Source: Campylobacter concisus (GTDB lineage Bacteria; Campylobacterota; Campylobacteria; Campylobacterales; Campylobacteraceae). Taken from it: a stretch of 64,000 bases of DNA. This document shows positions 1 through 9,340 of the stretch, in pieces. A model generated the notes under the pieces. It was not told where the DNA came from. It made no database searches and saw only the letters and a list, made by a program, of their open reading frames with translations. The stretch lies in NCBI RefSeq assembly GCF_001298465.1, contig NZ_CP012541.1:1488001-1552000 (forward strand), in the 5' to 3' direction. A program made the position numbers and the translations under genes. The first letter of the stretch is position 1. Each line of letters begins with the position of its first letter.

Positions 1-630
<630 letters not shown>

Positions 631-666
631 CTACTTTTGCCTGGCTTTTTCTACTTATTCTGCGTT

Positions 667-725
667 AAAATTTAAAAAATAATACTCACGAACCATATGT
701 TCGCTCCGCTTATTTTTTAAATTTT
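667..725. repeat. Nested inverted repeat between tpiA and fabI (A)
   Basis: Perfect 16-base AT-only arms at 667-682 and 710-725 enclose a 27-base loop. Inside the loop a second small dyad, CGAAC at 689-693 and GTTCG at 699-703, flanks CATAT. It could form a cruciform or an RNA hairpin between tpiA and fabI. No U-tract makes it a classical terminator in either direction. Role unknown. Confidence 0.7.
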
Positions 726-850
726 GCCTTGACTAAGCGAAAAATCCTTCGCAATTTGACTTAAAAATCTATAAATTAAAATTCGCAAAATCTCGCGAAA
801 CGCCAAATTTGATAGCAACAGTATCGTGAGATGGATTTTAATGTTGCATA

Positions 851-901
851 GAAATTTTAAGTCAAGACTAGGCACATAGCCTGTCGCAGACTTAAAATTT
901 C
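851..901. repeat. Nested inverted repeat between tpiA and fabI (B)
   Basis: GAAATTTTAAGTC at 851-863 and its exact complement at 889-901 form 13-base arms. Within the loop, AGGC at 870-873 and GCCT at 879-882 flank ACATA. A third partial copy, TTGACTTAAAA, lies near 754-764. The architecture (AT-rich outer arms, small GC-rich inner dyad with a 5-base loop) resembles repeat A in the same gap. It lies just downstream of the tpiA stop, so it may act in 3'-end formation. No open frame of interest is seen in the 301-base gap (619-919). Confidence 0.6.
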
Positions 902-919
902 AAACTCATTAAAAGACGC

Positions 920-1597
920 TCACGAGACAACGCGTATAAGATCCAAAAACTTCGACGCATCCCAGCTGGCTGTTCCTACCAACACTCCATCGCAGTTTTT
1001 AATACCCGCTATCCCGCCGATATTTGCGACATTTACGCTTCCGCCGTAAAGTAGCGGCGCGCTCGTCTGCTCGCGGATGAAATTTAAAACATTCTCGATT
1101 TGCTCCGCACTAGCGCTCTTGCCCGTACCTATCGCCCACACGGGCTCGTAGGCGATCAGTAGCCGCTCGTAGCCAAGGTCGATATTTTTTAGCTGTTCCG
1201 CCAAAAACTCCTTCGTGCCGCCAGCTTCGTTCACGCTCAAATTTTCGCCGATGCAGTAGACGATCTGCCAGCCCGCCTTTACGGCGAAGTCGAATTTAGC
1301 GCGCAAAAGCTCCTCGCTCTCGCCTAACTCGCGCCTTTCGGAGTGCCCGATCAGCACGCTTTTTACGCCAAACTCGTCCAGCATCGCCCTACCGATCTCT
1401 CCCGTGTGAGCGCCGCTTTCGCATGGGTAGAAATTTTGCACACCGAGTTTAAATTTATGAGTCGCGAGATCAAGCGCGCTAAACGGAGGAAAAACCGTCA
1501 CGTCGTCGTTTGCGCATAAATTTGCGTCTAAAATTTCAGCGTATTTAGCAAAGCTCGCTCTGGTGTGATTGCACTTTAAATTTGCTAAAAACCTCAC
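920..1597 (-). CDS. tpiA: Triosephosphate isomerase
   Basis: Interconverts dihydroxyacetone phosphate and glyceraldehyde 3-phosphate. The 225-residue protein is a little shorter than the usual 250, typical of epsilonproteobacterial forms. Catalytic residues are visible: the N-terminal NLK lysine, the histidine in IGHSERR, and the glutamate in [11 protein letters not shown]; the phosphate-binding GGSV follows. It starts with GTG and the GTGA overlaps the pgk stop by four bases, indicating translational coupling. Sampled lines are about 57% G+C by hand count, well above most of the window. Confidence 0.95.
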   Translation of the reverse strand: MRFLANLKCNHTRASFAKYAEILDANLCANDDVTVFPPFSALDLATHKFKLGVQNFYPCESGAHTGEIGRAMLDEFGVKSVLIGHSERRELGESEELLRAKFDFAVKAGWQIVYCIGENLSVNEAGGTKEFLAEQLKNIDLGYERLLIAYEPVWAIGTGKSASAEQIENVLNFIREQTSAPLLYGGSVNVANIGGIAGIKNCDGVLVGTASWDASKFLDLIRVVS

Positions 1598-2796
1598 TCC
1601 GCAACCTTTCTAAGCGGTTTTATGCCGGGTAGTTCCTTGCCCTCGATGAGCTCCAGGCTAGCACCTCCGCCCGTGGAGATAAAGGTCATCTCGTCAGCAT
1701 CTCCCGCGCGCTCGACGACGTCGGCTGTATCGCCGCCGCCAACGACCGTAGTCGCGTGAGTGTCTATGATGGCATGGCTCATTTTGATGCTGCCTTTGCT
1801 AAATTTATCCATCTCAAAAACGCCCATCGGCCCGTTCCACCAGATGGTTTGCGCGTCGGCTATGACCTCTTTAAAGAGCCTAATCGACGCCGGTCCGATA
1901 TCAAGCCCCATCCAGCCGCTAGGTATCTCTTGTGCGGGGACAAACTTCACGGCGCTTTCGGCTGAAAACGTCTGAGCCGCGACGACGTCAACCGGCAGGT
2001 AAATTTTAACGCCAAGCTCTTTGCCTTTTTGTAAAATTTGTCTTGCGTCTTCGATGAGGTCTTCTTCGAGCAACGAATTTCCGATATTTTCGCCCAGAGA
2101 TTTTAGAAACGTAAACGCCATACCGCCGCCGATTATCAGCTTATCCACACGCGGAAGCAGGTTGTGCAGGGCTTGCAGCTTGCCGCTAACCTTACTACCG
2201 CCCACGACCGCCACAAACGGACGCGCAGGGTGTTTGATGAGATTTTGAGCGAAATTTATCTCTTTTTGCAGTAAAAATCCCGCCGCTTTGTGCTTCTCGT
2301 CGTAAAATTTAGTGATCGCCTCGACCGAGCTGTGAGCTCTGTGGCAGACGCCAAACGCGTCATTGATGTAAAATTCGCCGTATTTAGCTAGCTCAGCGGC
2401 TAACGCCTCGTCGTTTTTGGTCTCGCCCTTTTCGAAGCGTAAATTTTCAAGAAGCAAAATTTCGCCAGGTTTTAGCGCGGCGGCTTTAGCTTTGGCGTCC
2501 GCGCCGATGACGTCCTCGGCAAAAATCACGTCTCTATCAAGTAGCCTCGAAAGCCTCTTTGCGACGCCTCGCAGCGAAAATTTTTCCTCAAAGCCGTTTT
2601 TCGGACGCCCTAGGTGGCTAGCCAAAACCACGCTGCAGCCGTTATCTAGGCAGTAGCGGATAGTAGGGATCGCTGAGCGGATACGGCGGTCATCGGTGAT
2701 GTTTAAAAACTCGTCCATAGGCACGTTAAAATCGCACCTGACAAATACCTTCGCGCCGCTAAGCTCAAGATCGTTGATCGATAAAATTTCACTCAT
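1594..2796 (-). CDS. pgk: Phosphoglycerate kinase
   Basis: Transfers phosphate between 1,3-bisphosphoglycerate and ADP. The 400-residue length is normal. Marks include VRCDFNVP near the N-terminus, the substrate-binding SHLGRP, the hinge and nucleotide site GGGMAFTFL, and the C-terminal [13 protein letters not shown]. The gene lies 16 bases downstream of gap and overlaps tpiA by four bases, so gap-pgk-tpiA is very likely one transcript covering the middle of glycolysis/gluconeogenesis. Campylobacter generally lack phosphofructokinase, so a gluconeogenic direction is likely; that comes from knowledge of the genus, not from this window. Confidence 0.96.
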   Translation of the reverse strand: MSEILSINDLELSGAKVFVRCDFNVPMDEFLNITDDRRIRSAIPTIRYCLDNGCSVVLASHLGRPKNGFEEKFSLRGVAKRLSRLLDRDVIFAEDVIGADAKAKAAALKPGEILLLENLRFEKGETKNDEALAAELAKYGEFYINDAFGVCHRAHSSVEAITKFYDEKHKAAGFLLQKEINFAQNLIKHPARPFVAVVGGSKVSGKLQALHNLLPRVDKLIIGGGMAFTFLKSLGENIGNSLLEEDLIEDARQILQKGKELGVKIYLPVDVVAAQTFSAESAVKFVPAQEIPSGWMGLDIGPASIRLFKEVIADAQTIWWNGPMGVFEMDKFSKGSIKMSHAIIDTHATTVVGGGDTADVVERAGDADEMTFISTGGGASLELIEGKELPGIKPLRKVAE

Positions 2797-2812
2797 TTTT
2801 CACCCTTTAAAT

Positions 2813-3811
2813 TTACTTCGTAGCCACGATCTTAGCTAGATCGACGAGCCTTGTCGAGTAGCCCCACTCGTTGTCGTACCACGCAAAGACCTTTACCATA
2901 TCATCGGCGATGACCTGCGTAGTGTCGCTGGCTACGATGCTGCTGTATGCGCTCGTGCAAAAGTCGCTGCTAACTCTATAATCGTCATCGACAAATAAAA
3001 TTCCCTTTAAATTTGACTCCGCAGCCGCTCTAAACGCCTCGTTTATCTCCTCTTTGCTAGCCGGTCTTTTTAAAACCGCCGTTAGATCAACCATCGAGAC
3101 GTTAGCGACCGGTACGCGCACTGCCTGACCGTGCAACTTGCCGCTTAGCTCCGGAAGCACTTTAGCGATAGCTTTTGCGGCTCCAGTGGTCGTAGGCCCG
3201 ATATTTAGGGCTGCAGCGCGCGAACGACGGAAGTCTTTGGCCTTCACATCAACCAAGCTTTGGCCGTTCGTGTAAGCGTGTATCGTAGTCATGAGCCCTT
3301 TTACGATGCCAAATTTATCATTTAGCACCTTTGCCACTGGAGCTAGGCCGTTTGTGGTGCAGCTTGCGTTTGAGACGATCGCTTCGCCTGCGTATTTATC
3401 GTCGTTTACACCGACTACAAAGGTCGCCGTGTCATCTTTTGCCGGAGCACTCATGACGACTTTTTTGATACCGCGAGCTAGATACGGTTCGCATTTTTCA
3501 GTGGTCAAAAACTTGCCTGTGCACTCCAAAACCACGTCTACGCCGTAGTCTGCGTAGCTAAGCTCGTTTAGATCTCTTGTTGAAAAAACTCTTATCTTTT
3601 TGCCGTTTACTTCTATAAAATCGTCGCTTATCACCTTAACGTCTTGCTTAAATTCGCCGTGCACGCTGTCGTATTTGAGCAGATAGCGCGTCATGTCGCG
3701 CGTCGCCGTGTCGTTGATAGCGACAAGCTCGACGTCGTCTCGCTCTAAAATAATACGAGCAGCACACCTACCGATACGCCCAAAGCCGTTTATTGCTACT
3801 TTAACTGACAT
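2813..3811 (-). CDS. gapA: Glyceraldehyde-3-phosphate dehydrogenase, type I
   Basis: Oxidises glyceraldehyde 3-phosphate with NAD and phosphate. The protein is 332 residues when started at the ATG at 3811, where it begins MSVKVAINGFGRIGR and an AGGAG site lies just upstream. A longer frame to 3877 exists, but its 22 extra residues are hydrophobic and unlike the family, so I rejected it. The active-site cysteine is in SNASCTTNGLAPVAK, and the Asp in VAINDTA favours NAD over NADP. First gene of the gap-pgk-tpiA run. Confidence 0.96.
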   Translation of the reverse strand: MSVKVAINGFGRIGRCAARIILERDDVELVAINDTATRDMTRYLLKYDSVHGEFKQDVKVISDDFIEVNGKKIRVFSTRDLNELSYADYGVDVVLECTGKFLTTEKCEPYLARGIKKVVMSAPAKDDTATFVVGVNDDKYAGEAIVSNASCTTNGLAPVAKVLNDKFGIVKGLMTTIHAYTNGQSLVDVKAKDFRRSRAAALNIGPTTTGAAKAIAKVLPELSGKLHGQAVRVPVANVSMVDLTAVLKRPASKEEINEAFRAAAESNLKGILFVDDDYRVSSDFCTSAYSSIVASDTTQVIADDMVKVFAWYDNEWGYSTRLVDLAKIVATK

Positions 3812-3826
3812 CTTAGCTCCTTTTGA

Positions 3827-3832
3827 TATAAT
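3827..3832 (+). promoter_or_regulatory. -10 element for nadD-rsfS
   Basis: TATAAT preceded by TGA (extended -10), 59 bases before the nadD ATG, in an AT-rich intergenic gap between divergent genes. Campylobacter sigma-70 promoters rely on the -10 with weak -35 sequences, which fits. Confidence 0.55.
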
Positions 3833-3840
3833 TACGCCTA

Positions 3841-3846
3841 ATTCTA
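3841..3846 (-). promoter_or_regulatory. Possible -10 for gap operon
   Basis: On the minus strand this reads TAGAAT, 30 bases before the gap ATG, inside the divergent gap/nadD intergenic region. It differs from TATAAT at one base. It is back to back with the nadD -10, so the two promoters may interfere. Confidence 0.35.
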
Positions 3847-3890
3847 CAAAAAAGAATTTTAAAACAAATATAAACAAGGCACTTTAATAG

Positions 3891-4772
3891 ATGAAGTTAG
3901 CACTTTTTGGCGGGAGCTTTGATCCGGTTCATTTAGGACACGATAGCATTGTGAAAATGACACTGAGCAGCCTTGACATCGACAAGCTCATCATTATGCC
4001 AACTTTTATAAGTCCTTTTAAGAGCGAATTTTCAGCTCCGCCAGAGCTTCGCCTAAAGTGGATAAGAGAAATTTGGGGCGCTTTAGAGAAGGTCGAGATC
4101 TCAGACTATGAGATAAATTTAGCTCGCCCGGTGCCTACCATAGAGACGGTCAAGTATTTGTATGAGAAATTCAAGATAGAAAAATTTTATCTCATAATAG
4201 GCGCGGACCACCTAGCTACGCTTGATAAGTGGCACGGCTACGAGGAGCTAAAAAATTTAGTGCAGTTTGTGATCGCTAAGCGCAATCACATAGAAATTCC
4301 GCAAAATTTACAAAAAATGGACGTGCACGTCGATATTAGCTCGTCGCAGATCAGGCATCAAAAGGGGCTTGATGAGCTGCCTAGCGAGATAAAAGATGAG
4401 ATTATAAATTTTTACCAAGGATACAAAATGCAAGAGAGATCGATGCAAGAGCGCACCGAAAGTATAGTTAAGGTTTTAGACGCAAAAAAGGCTGAAGAGA
4501 TACAAGTGTTTGATATGAGCGGGGATGATTATTTCGTAAAGGCCGTAGTTATCGCTACTACGCTTGGTGAGAGACACGCTTACTCACTGAGCGAGGATCT
4601 AAAAGAGGAGCTTAAACCTCTTGGAGAGAAATTTATAGGTACGGAGAGTTCGCCTGATTGGATCGTGATGGACCTTGGCGACATTTTGATACATCTTTTA
4701 AGCCCAGCTTACAGGGCAAAATACAACATCGAAGAGTTTTTACAAAAGCTAAAAACTAGCAAAGAGTCTTAA
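3891..4772 (+). CDS. nadD: NadD-RsfS fusion: nicotinate-nucleotide adenylyltransferase plus ribosomal silencing factor
   Basis: A 293-residue frame with two complete domains. Residues 1-179 are NadD, which adenylates nicotinate mononucleotide in NAD synthesis: GGSFDPVHLGHDS carries the HxGH nucleotidyl-transfer motif and ISSSQIR is the conserved C-terminal SSxxIR motif. Residues 180-293 are RsfS (DUF143), which binds ribosomal protein L14 and blocks subunit joining: FDMSGDDYFVKAVVIATTLGE and DWIVMDLGDILIHL are typical. As I recall, C. jejuni has separate adjacent genes. An internal ATG with its own ribosome binding site (see 4417-4430) could also make RsfS alone. The 3' end overlaps the convergent YeiH gene by 17 bases. 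Confidence 0.92.
   Translation: MKLALFGGSFDPVHLGHDSIVKMTLSSLDIDKLIIMPTFISPFKSEFSAPPELRLKWIREIWGALEKVEISDYEINLARPVPTIETVKYLYEKFKIEKFYLIIGADHLATLDKWHGYEELKNLVQFVIAKRNHIEIPQNLQKMDVHVDISSSQIRHQKGLDELPSEIKDEIINFYQGYKMQERSMQERTESIVKVLDAKKAEEIQVFDMSGDDYFVKAVVIATTLGERHAYSLSEDLKEELKPLGEKFIGTESSPDWIVMDLGDILIHLLSPAYRAKYNIEEFLQKLKTSKES
4417..4430 (+). promoter_or_regulatory. rsfS: Internal ribosome binding site and ATG for free RsfS
   Basis: AAGGA at 4417-4421 is followed six bases later by an in-frame ATG at 4428-4430, exactly at the NadD/RsfS domain border. Initiation here would yield a 114-residue protein running to 4772, the usual RsfS length. A second in-frame ATG lies four codons further on. Whether it is used cannot be told from sequence. 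Confidence 0.5.
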
Positions 4773-5739
4773 CAAAAACAAGCGAAGAGCAAATAAGCCA
4801 TAAAAATATAAAAAATGCTAACAAAAATGGCTTTTTGCCCGTCGCTTTAAATATACTCCTATCTATCCCAAACCCCAAAGCACACATAGCAACACAAAGG
4901 CAGATGCTAGAGGCTAGCTTTAAAATTTGCACCAAATTTTCAGGGAAAAATGGTAGAGATCTAACGCATATCGCCACTAGGAAAAATAGCGCAAACCATG
5001 GTATGCTCTTTAGTTTTGAGCCGCCGCTATTTTGGCTTAAATTTAAGAAATTTAGCAAAAACAAAAATGGTACGAGCATGATGACGCGAAGCATTTTTAT
5101 GATGACGGCGGTGCTACTTGCTGTGCCGTCAAATGCCGCTGAGGCTGCAACTACATGGGCTACTTCGTGAAGCGAGCCGCCGATAAAAAAGCCAGTTTGC
5201 TGCGGCGTGAGAGCTAAAAATTTAGCGATAAATGGGTAGATAAACATACCAATCGTCCCAAAAAGTACCACCGTGCAAATGGCGATAGCAAGCTTGTTTG
5301 CGTCTGCTTTTATCTCATTTTGTGTAGCCATAACAGCAGCTGCGCCGCATATGCTAGCCCCCGAGCCAATAAGCACGGCGCTATCCTTGCTAAGCCCCAA
5401 AGCCTTAGCGGCAAAAAGCGCAAAGCAAAAGGTCGCAAAGACCATAAAAGCTGCGTATATCACACCTAGAGTGCCAACACTTGCGATCTGGTTAAGGCTT
5501 ATATTGAAGCCAAAAAGTATGATGCCTAGCCTTAAAATTTGCTTCCCAGCGATCGCCACGACGCCACTAGATTTTAAAATTTGAGTTTGTTTGGTGAAAA
5601 GATTTGCAAAAATAGCGCCTAAAATGATAGAGATAATGAGCGGGCTTGTATGAAATTTAGCTAAAATCGTGTTTGAGAGCGCAAAAGAAACGGCGCAAAT
5701 CACTGCCAGAACAAGCATAGCGAAAAATTTATGAGACAT
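4756..5739 (-). CDS. YeiH/UPF0324 family membrane protein (putative sulfate exporter family)
   Basis: 327 residues, almost entirely hydrophobic, with about ten predicted membrane segments. Family marks include LRLGIILFGFNISLNQI, the glycine-rich GSGASICGAAAVMAT, and GFFIGGSLHEVAHVVAA. The family is annotated as putative sulfate exporters, but the substrate is not firmly established. The gene stands alone, convergent with nadD-rsfS; the two stop regions overlap by 17 bases, so opposing transcripts pair at their 3' ends. Confidence 0.85.
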   Translation of the reverse strand: MSHKFFAMLVLAVICAVSFALSNTILAKFHTSPLIISIILGAIFANLFTKQTQILKSSGVVAIAGKQILRLGIILFGFNISLNQIASVGTLGVIYAAFMVFATFCFALFAAKALGLSKDSAVLIGSGASICGAAAVMATQNEIKADANKLAIAICTVVLFGTIGMFIYPFIAKFLALTPQQTGFFIGGSLHEVAHVVAASAAFDGTASSTAVIIKMLRVIMLVPFLFLLNFLNLSQNSGGSKLKSIPWFALFFLVAICVRSLPFFPENLVQILKLASSICLCVAMCALGFGIDRSIFKATGKKPFLLAFFIFLWLICSSLVFVKTLC

Positions 5740-5786
5740 ATTTTAACCTTAATCTATTTTTTAAAAATGTAATTAGCACGTTTGGG

Positions 5787-5792
5787 TATAAT
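5787..5792 (+). promoter_or_regulatory. -10 element for the sugar transferase gene
   Basis: TATAAT 51 bases before the ATG at 5843, in the gap between divergent genes. A strong AGGGATAGGA ribosome binding site follows. Confidence 0.5.
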
Positions 5793-5842
5793 TAGACGAA
5801 TTTTATAATGCAAATTTAAAATAAAGATAAAGGGATAGGACT

Positions 5843-6772
5843 ATGATCATCCTTGGCGAAAAATATGCTTTCACCAAACTCGAGCTAGAGAAGCTTAGGA
5901 AGAAATTTGGCCAGGTGAATTTTTTATCCCATGAAAATAGCGACGCAAAAGCCTTGCGAAGCGCACTAGAAAATCTCATAAAATCAGGCGATCAAAGGCT
6001 AATCGTACTAAATACCGCAAAGCCAGTTGATAGTAAATTGGTTAGATTTCTCACGCTTTTGCAGTTTAAAACAAAGTATAAAAAGATAAAATTTTTAAAT
6101 GTAGAGAATTTTTTAGAAATTTATCTGCACAAATGTTATATCCCAGAAAATGGCGAAAATCTTAATTTTTTAGATGAGATAAAGCCTTATGGTGCCTTTG
6201 ATTACGTACTGAAGCGAATGATCGATTATGCTAGCTGTTTGGTACTTTTTATCTTGCTTTTTTGCCTAAAATTTTATGTAAAAAGAAAGATAGACGAGCA
6301 ATCCCCCGGAAGCCTTTACTTTTTACAAAGTAGAGTTGGGCTGGATGCTAAAATATTTAAGTGCCATAAATTTAGAACGATGCATGAAAACTCACAACAC
6401 AACCCATATACTCAAAAAAATGATATAAGAGTATTTAAGTTTGGCGAATTTATGCGCAAGACTAGAATAGATGAAATACCTCAATGTATTAATGTATTTC
6501 GCGGCGATATGCACCTCATAGGACCGCGTACAGAATGGGATATATTAGTACATGACTATGAAAAAGAGATCCCTTACTACAATGAACGCCACATCGTTCG
6601 CCCTGGCATCACAGGCTGGGCGCAGGTAAACTACCCTTATGGCTTAAATACACACGACGCAAAACAAAAACTAATGTATGATCTTTACTACATCAAACAC
6701 TGGTCACTTTGGCTGGAGATAAAGATTATAGTAAAAACCATTGCGATTGTATTTAAGAAAAAAGGTATTTAA
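5843..6772 (+). CDS. Polyprenyl-phosphate hexose-1-phosphate transferase (bacterial sugar transferase family)
   Basis: Starts glycan assembly by moving a sugar-1-phosphate from a nucleotide sugar to a membrane polyprenyl phosphate. Residues 120-309 hold the catalytic domain: one hydrophobic segment at about 129-146, then FLQSRVGLDAKIFKCHKFRT, the Asp-Glu pair in RIDEIPQCINVFRGDM, IGPRTE, and RPGITGWAQV. Residues 1-118 are soluble and lack the four membrane helices found in WbaP/WcaJ-type enzymes; they may form a small Rossmann-like domain. The gene stands alone, 14 kb from the lipooligosaccharide locus. The sugar and the final glycan are unknown. Confidence 0.85.
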   Translation: MIILGEKYAFTKLELEKLRKKFGQVNFLSHENSDAKALRSALENLIKSGDQRLIVLNTAKPVDSKLVRFLTLLQFKTKYKKIKFLNVENFLEIYLHKCYIPENGENLNFLDEIKPYGAFDYVLKRMIDYASCLVLFILLFCLKFYVKRKIDEQSPGSLYFLQSRVGLDAKIFKCHKFRTMHENSQHNPYTQKNDIRVFKFGEFMRKTRIDEIPQCINVFRGDMHLIGPRTEWDILVHDYEKEIPYYNERHIVRPGITGWAQVNYPYGLNTHDAKQKLMYDLYYIKHWSLWLEIKIIVKTIAIVFKKKGI

Positions 6773-6863
6773 ATTCTCAAGAGCATCATGAGTTTGAGAT
6801 ATTTTTAAATAAACCTTTTTTCAAATTTAATTTTGTTGCATTTAGTCAGAATAAATACAAATT

Positions 6864-8447
6864 CTACATCCTATCTTTAGCTGTAATTCCCATTATATTA
6901 AATGCTGTTTTTATCGAGATAGCGACAACTGCAAAGACTTTTAGTAAGCTATCTTCGTTTTCATTTCCAACCACACGGTTTTCGTTATAAAATTTATGAA
7001 AACTAGCAGCTAGGGACTTCAGATAGTCTGGGATCTTTTGAAGCTGTCTTGAGATAAAAGCATCCTCTAAAATTTCAGGTAAGATTAGCGCCTCAAAAAG
7101 TAAATTTTTCGCATTTTCATCTAGGCATTCAAAGTCCGAATTTATCACGTCACAAACGTTTTTCCCGGCCTTGGCGAAGACTTGATTTATCCTAGCGTGA
7201 GCGTAGTTTATATAAAAAATAGGATTTGAGCTGTCCTCTTTTTTAAGCTCATCTACATCAAATTCCAAACTACTCGTATTTGCCTTGCTTATAAAAATAA
7301 ATCTAAGCGCCTCAGCACCGATCTCACTTACGATATCGCTCATCAGCACGGCATTACCAGCGCGCTTGCTCATCTTGTATGGCTTGCCATCTTTTAGCAG
7401 ACTAACCATCTGCATAAGTATCACTTCAAGCTTGCTTTCATCGTATCCAAGGAAATTTATCGCAGCCTTAAGCCTTGCGATATATCCGTGATGGTCAGCA
7501 CCCCAAATGTTTATATAGTGATCAAAATTTTTCTCAAATTTCGCGTTGTGATAGATGATATCGCCAGCTAGATATGTTGGCCTGCCGTCATTTCTAACCA
7601 CAACCCTATCGTTATCATCGCCAAGTGTAGTCGAAGCGATATAAGTAGCGCCCTCTTTTTCATACATTTGATTTGAGCGTTTTAGCTTGTTTATAGTTGG
7701 CTCTAGGCCGTCATAAAGAGCCTTCTCACTAGCCCAGCTCTCTATGAATATCCCAACATCTGCTAAATCTTTTTTAATGATTTCAAGCACGATATCCTTG
7801 CCAAACTCGGCAAGCTCAAGGTTTCTGCTCTCGTCATAAAAAATTTCCTTGCCAAATTTCTCATTTGCAAGCCTAGCAATATCCAAAATATAATCGCCTC
7901 TGTAGTATTTCTCTGGATAGACGACGCTTTCGTTGAAAAGCTGCTCTTTTGCCGCAAGCGATATCGAAGTGCCAAGTAGGTCGATTTGATTACCAGCATC
8001 GTTTATATAGTATTCTGTCGAGATAGCATAGCCAAGTCTTTTACCAAGTCTTGCCAAAGTATCGCCATAAACTGCGCCTCTAACGTGTCCGATGTGAAGT
8101 GGTCCAGTTGGATTTGCACTGATATATTCTATTAAATAACTATTTTTTTTCACATCTTCTTTTGCAAAATTTTCGCTATCTAGCAAAATTTGCTTTGAAA
8201 TTTCATCTAAAAACTCGCTTTTTAGCTTGAAATTTAAGTAGCCATTTACTGCACTAGCTTCAACTATTTTGCTATCACTAAATTTATCGGCAAACTCGCT
8301 AGCTATCACGGCTGGCGACTTTCTTAGCTCCTTTGCTAGGCTAAAAAGTGGCGTTGCATAGTGGGCTAAATTTTTATCCTTTGGCTTTTCAAGCACAAAT
8401 TCACGCTCTAAAACCTTTGAAATTTCAGCTTTTATTTTATTTTTCAA
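6864..8447 (-). CDS. argS: Arginyl-tRNA synthetase
   Basis: Charges tRNA-Arg. 527 residues, class I enzyme: HIGH motif in GPLHIGHVRGAVYG and KMSKS-type motif YKMSKRAGN, with a C-terminal helical DALR-like anticodon domain. The start is a TTG at 8447, nine bases after the tatA stop; no ATG fits, and the protein aligns from MKNKIKAEISKVLE. It follows tatA in the fliR-acidic protein-gmk-tatA-argS order that I recall from C. jejuni. No strong terminator is seen in the 91 bases that follow. Confidence 0.95.
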   Translation of the reverse strand: MKNKIKAEISKVLEREFVLEKPKDKNLAHYATPLFSLAKELRKSPAVIASEFADKFSDSKIVEASAVNGYLNFKLKSEFLDEISKQILLDSENFAKEDVKKNSYLIEYISANPTGPLHIGHVRGAVYGDTLARLGKRLGYAISTEYYINDAGNQIDLLGTSISLAAKEQLFNESVVYPEKYYRGDYILDIARLANEKFGKEIFYDESRNLELAEFGKDIVLEIIKKDLADVGIFIESWASEKALYDGLEPTINKLKRSNQMYEKEGATYIASTTLGDDNDRVVVRNDGRPTYLAGDIIYHNAKFEKNFDHYINIWGADHHGYIARLKAAINFLGYDESKLEVILMQMVSLLKDGKPYKMSKRAGNAVLMSDIVSEIGAEALRFIFISKANTSSLEFDVDELKKEDSSNPIFYINYAHARINQVFAKAGKNVCDVINSDFECLDENAKNLLFEALILPEILEDAFISRQLQKIPDYLKSLAASFHKFYNENRVVGNENEDSLLKVFAVVAISIKTAFNIMGITAKDRM

Positions 8448-8456
8448 CTCTAAAAC

Positions 8457-8678
8457 CTATGCGTTTTTAGTTGTTTCTTCTATTTTTTGACTATTGGCAT
8501 TCTCTTCTTTATGCTCGACTTTCTCACTTTTTTCAGGTGTTGTATCTTCCATCTCAGCCTTAAAAGTCTTTATGCCTTTGCCTAGTCCTTTTGCAAGTTC
8601 TGGGATCTTCTTTGCTCCAAAAAGTAAAACAATAATCGCTAAAACAACTAGCCAGTGACCAATACTAAAAGAACCCAT
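8457..8678 (-). CDS. tatA: Twin-arginine translocation protein TatA
   Basis: 73-residue pore-forming subunit of the Tat system that exports folded proteins across the inner membrane. One N-terminal membrane helix (about residues 6-21), the conserved [18 protein letters not shown] hinge and amphipathic helix, then a charged acidic/basic tail. An ATG with AGGAG-like GAGGAGAAAA upstream supports the start. It sits between gmk and argS; tatB and tatC are not in the window. Confidence 0.95.
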   Translation of the reverse strand: MGSFSIGHWLVVLAIIVLLFGAKKIPELAKGLGKGIKTFKAEMEDTTPEKSEKVEHKEENANSQKIEETTKNA

Positions 8679-8728
8679 TTTTTCTCCTCAATAAATTTTT
8701 CAAAATGTTATCATAAATTCCTGAATTT

Positions 8729-9340
8729 CTAGCAATCTATCCACTCATCAATAACGCGTCTTAGATCTATTTTCGTGCTTTTTAACCTCATCGCTCTAAG
8801 AATTGATTTTAGGCCTTTATAACTCTTTTCAATGTCATCATTTACCAAAAAATAATCATATTCTAAGATGTGCTCCATCTCGCCAACTGCGTTCATTAGG
8901 CGATTTTCTATCGTTTCGTCGCTATCAGTTCCGCGGTTTTTCAAGCGTTTTTTAAGCTCTTTTTTATTTGCAGTCGTGATAAAAACTGAAGTTATGTAGC
9001 TTCTAAATTTTTCAAGTGCGATGTGAAAGCCTTGTACGTCGATATCAAATATAACTATCTTCCCAGCCTCAAGTGCTGCTAAAACAGGCTTTAGACTCGT
9101 TCCATAATAGTTTTTATGCACCTGCGCCCATTCTAAAAATTCGCCCTTTTCTATGCCGCTTTTAAACTCATCTTCTTTTATAAAATAGTAATCCACTCCA
9201 TCGACTTCGCCTTCTCTTTTTGCTCTAGTCGTGCTTGAAATAGAAAAATAAAGATCCTTCTCTTCCTTTAAAAGACGGCCCAAAAGCGTGCTTTTACCGC
9301 TTCCGCTAGGTCCAGAAACTACTAAAATTTGTCCTTGCAA
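8729..9340 (-). CDS. gmk: Guanylate kinase
   Basis: Phosphorylates GMP to GDP. 203 residues with the P-loop SGPSGSGKST at the N-terminus, the GMP-binding STTRAKREGEVDGVDYYF region and the lid NRGTDSDETIENR. It begins with TTG at 9340, directly abutting the TAG stop of the acidic protein gene (TAGTTG); GAGGAAAAG upstream is a suitable binding site. This tight junction implies co-translation with the acidic protein. Confidence 0.94.
   Translation of the reverse strand: MQGQILVVSGPSGSGKSTLLGRLLKEEKDLYFSISSTTRAKREGEVDGVDYYFIKEDEFKSGIEKGEFLEWAQVHKNYYGTSLKPVLAALEAGKIVIFDIDVQGFHIALEKFRSYITSVFITTANKKELKKRLKNRGTDSDETIENRLMNAVGEMEHILEYDYFLVNDDIEKSYKGLKSILRAMRLKSTKIDLRRVIDEWIDC

Noticed and set aside
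3812-3877. 22-residue N-terminal extension of GapA
   Set aside because: Hydrophobic extension absent from the family, and a good AGGAG site precedes the ATG at 3811.
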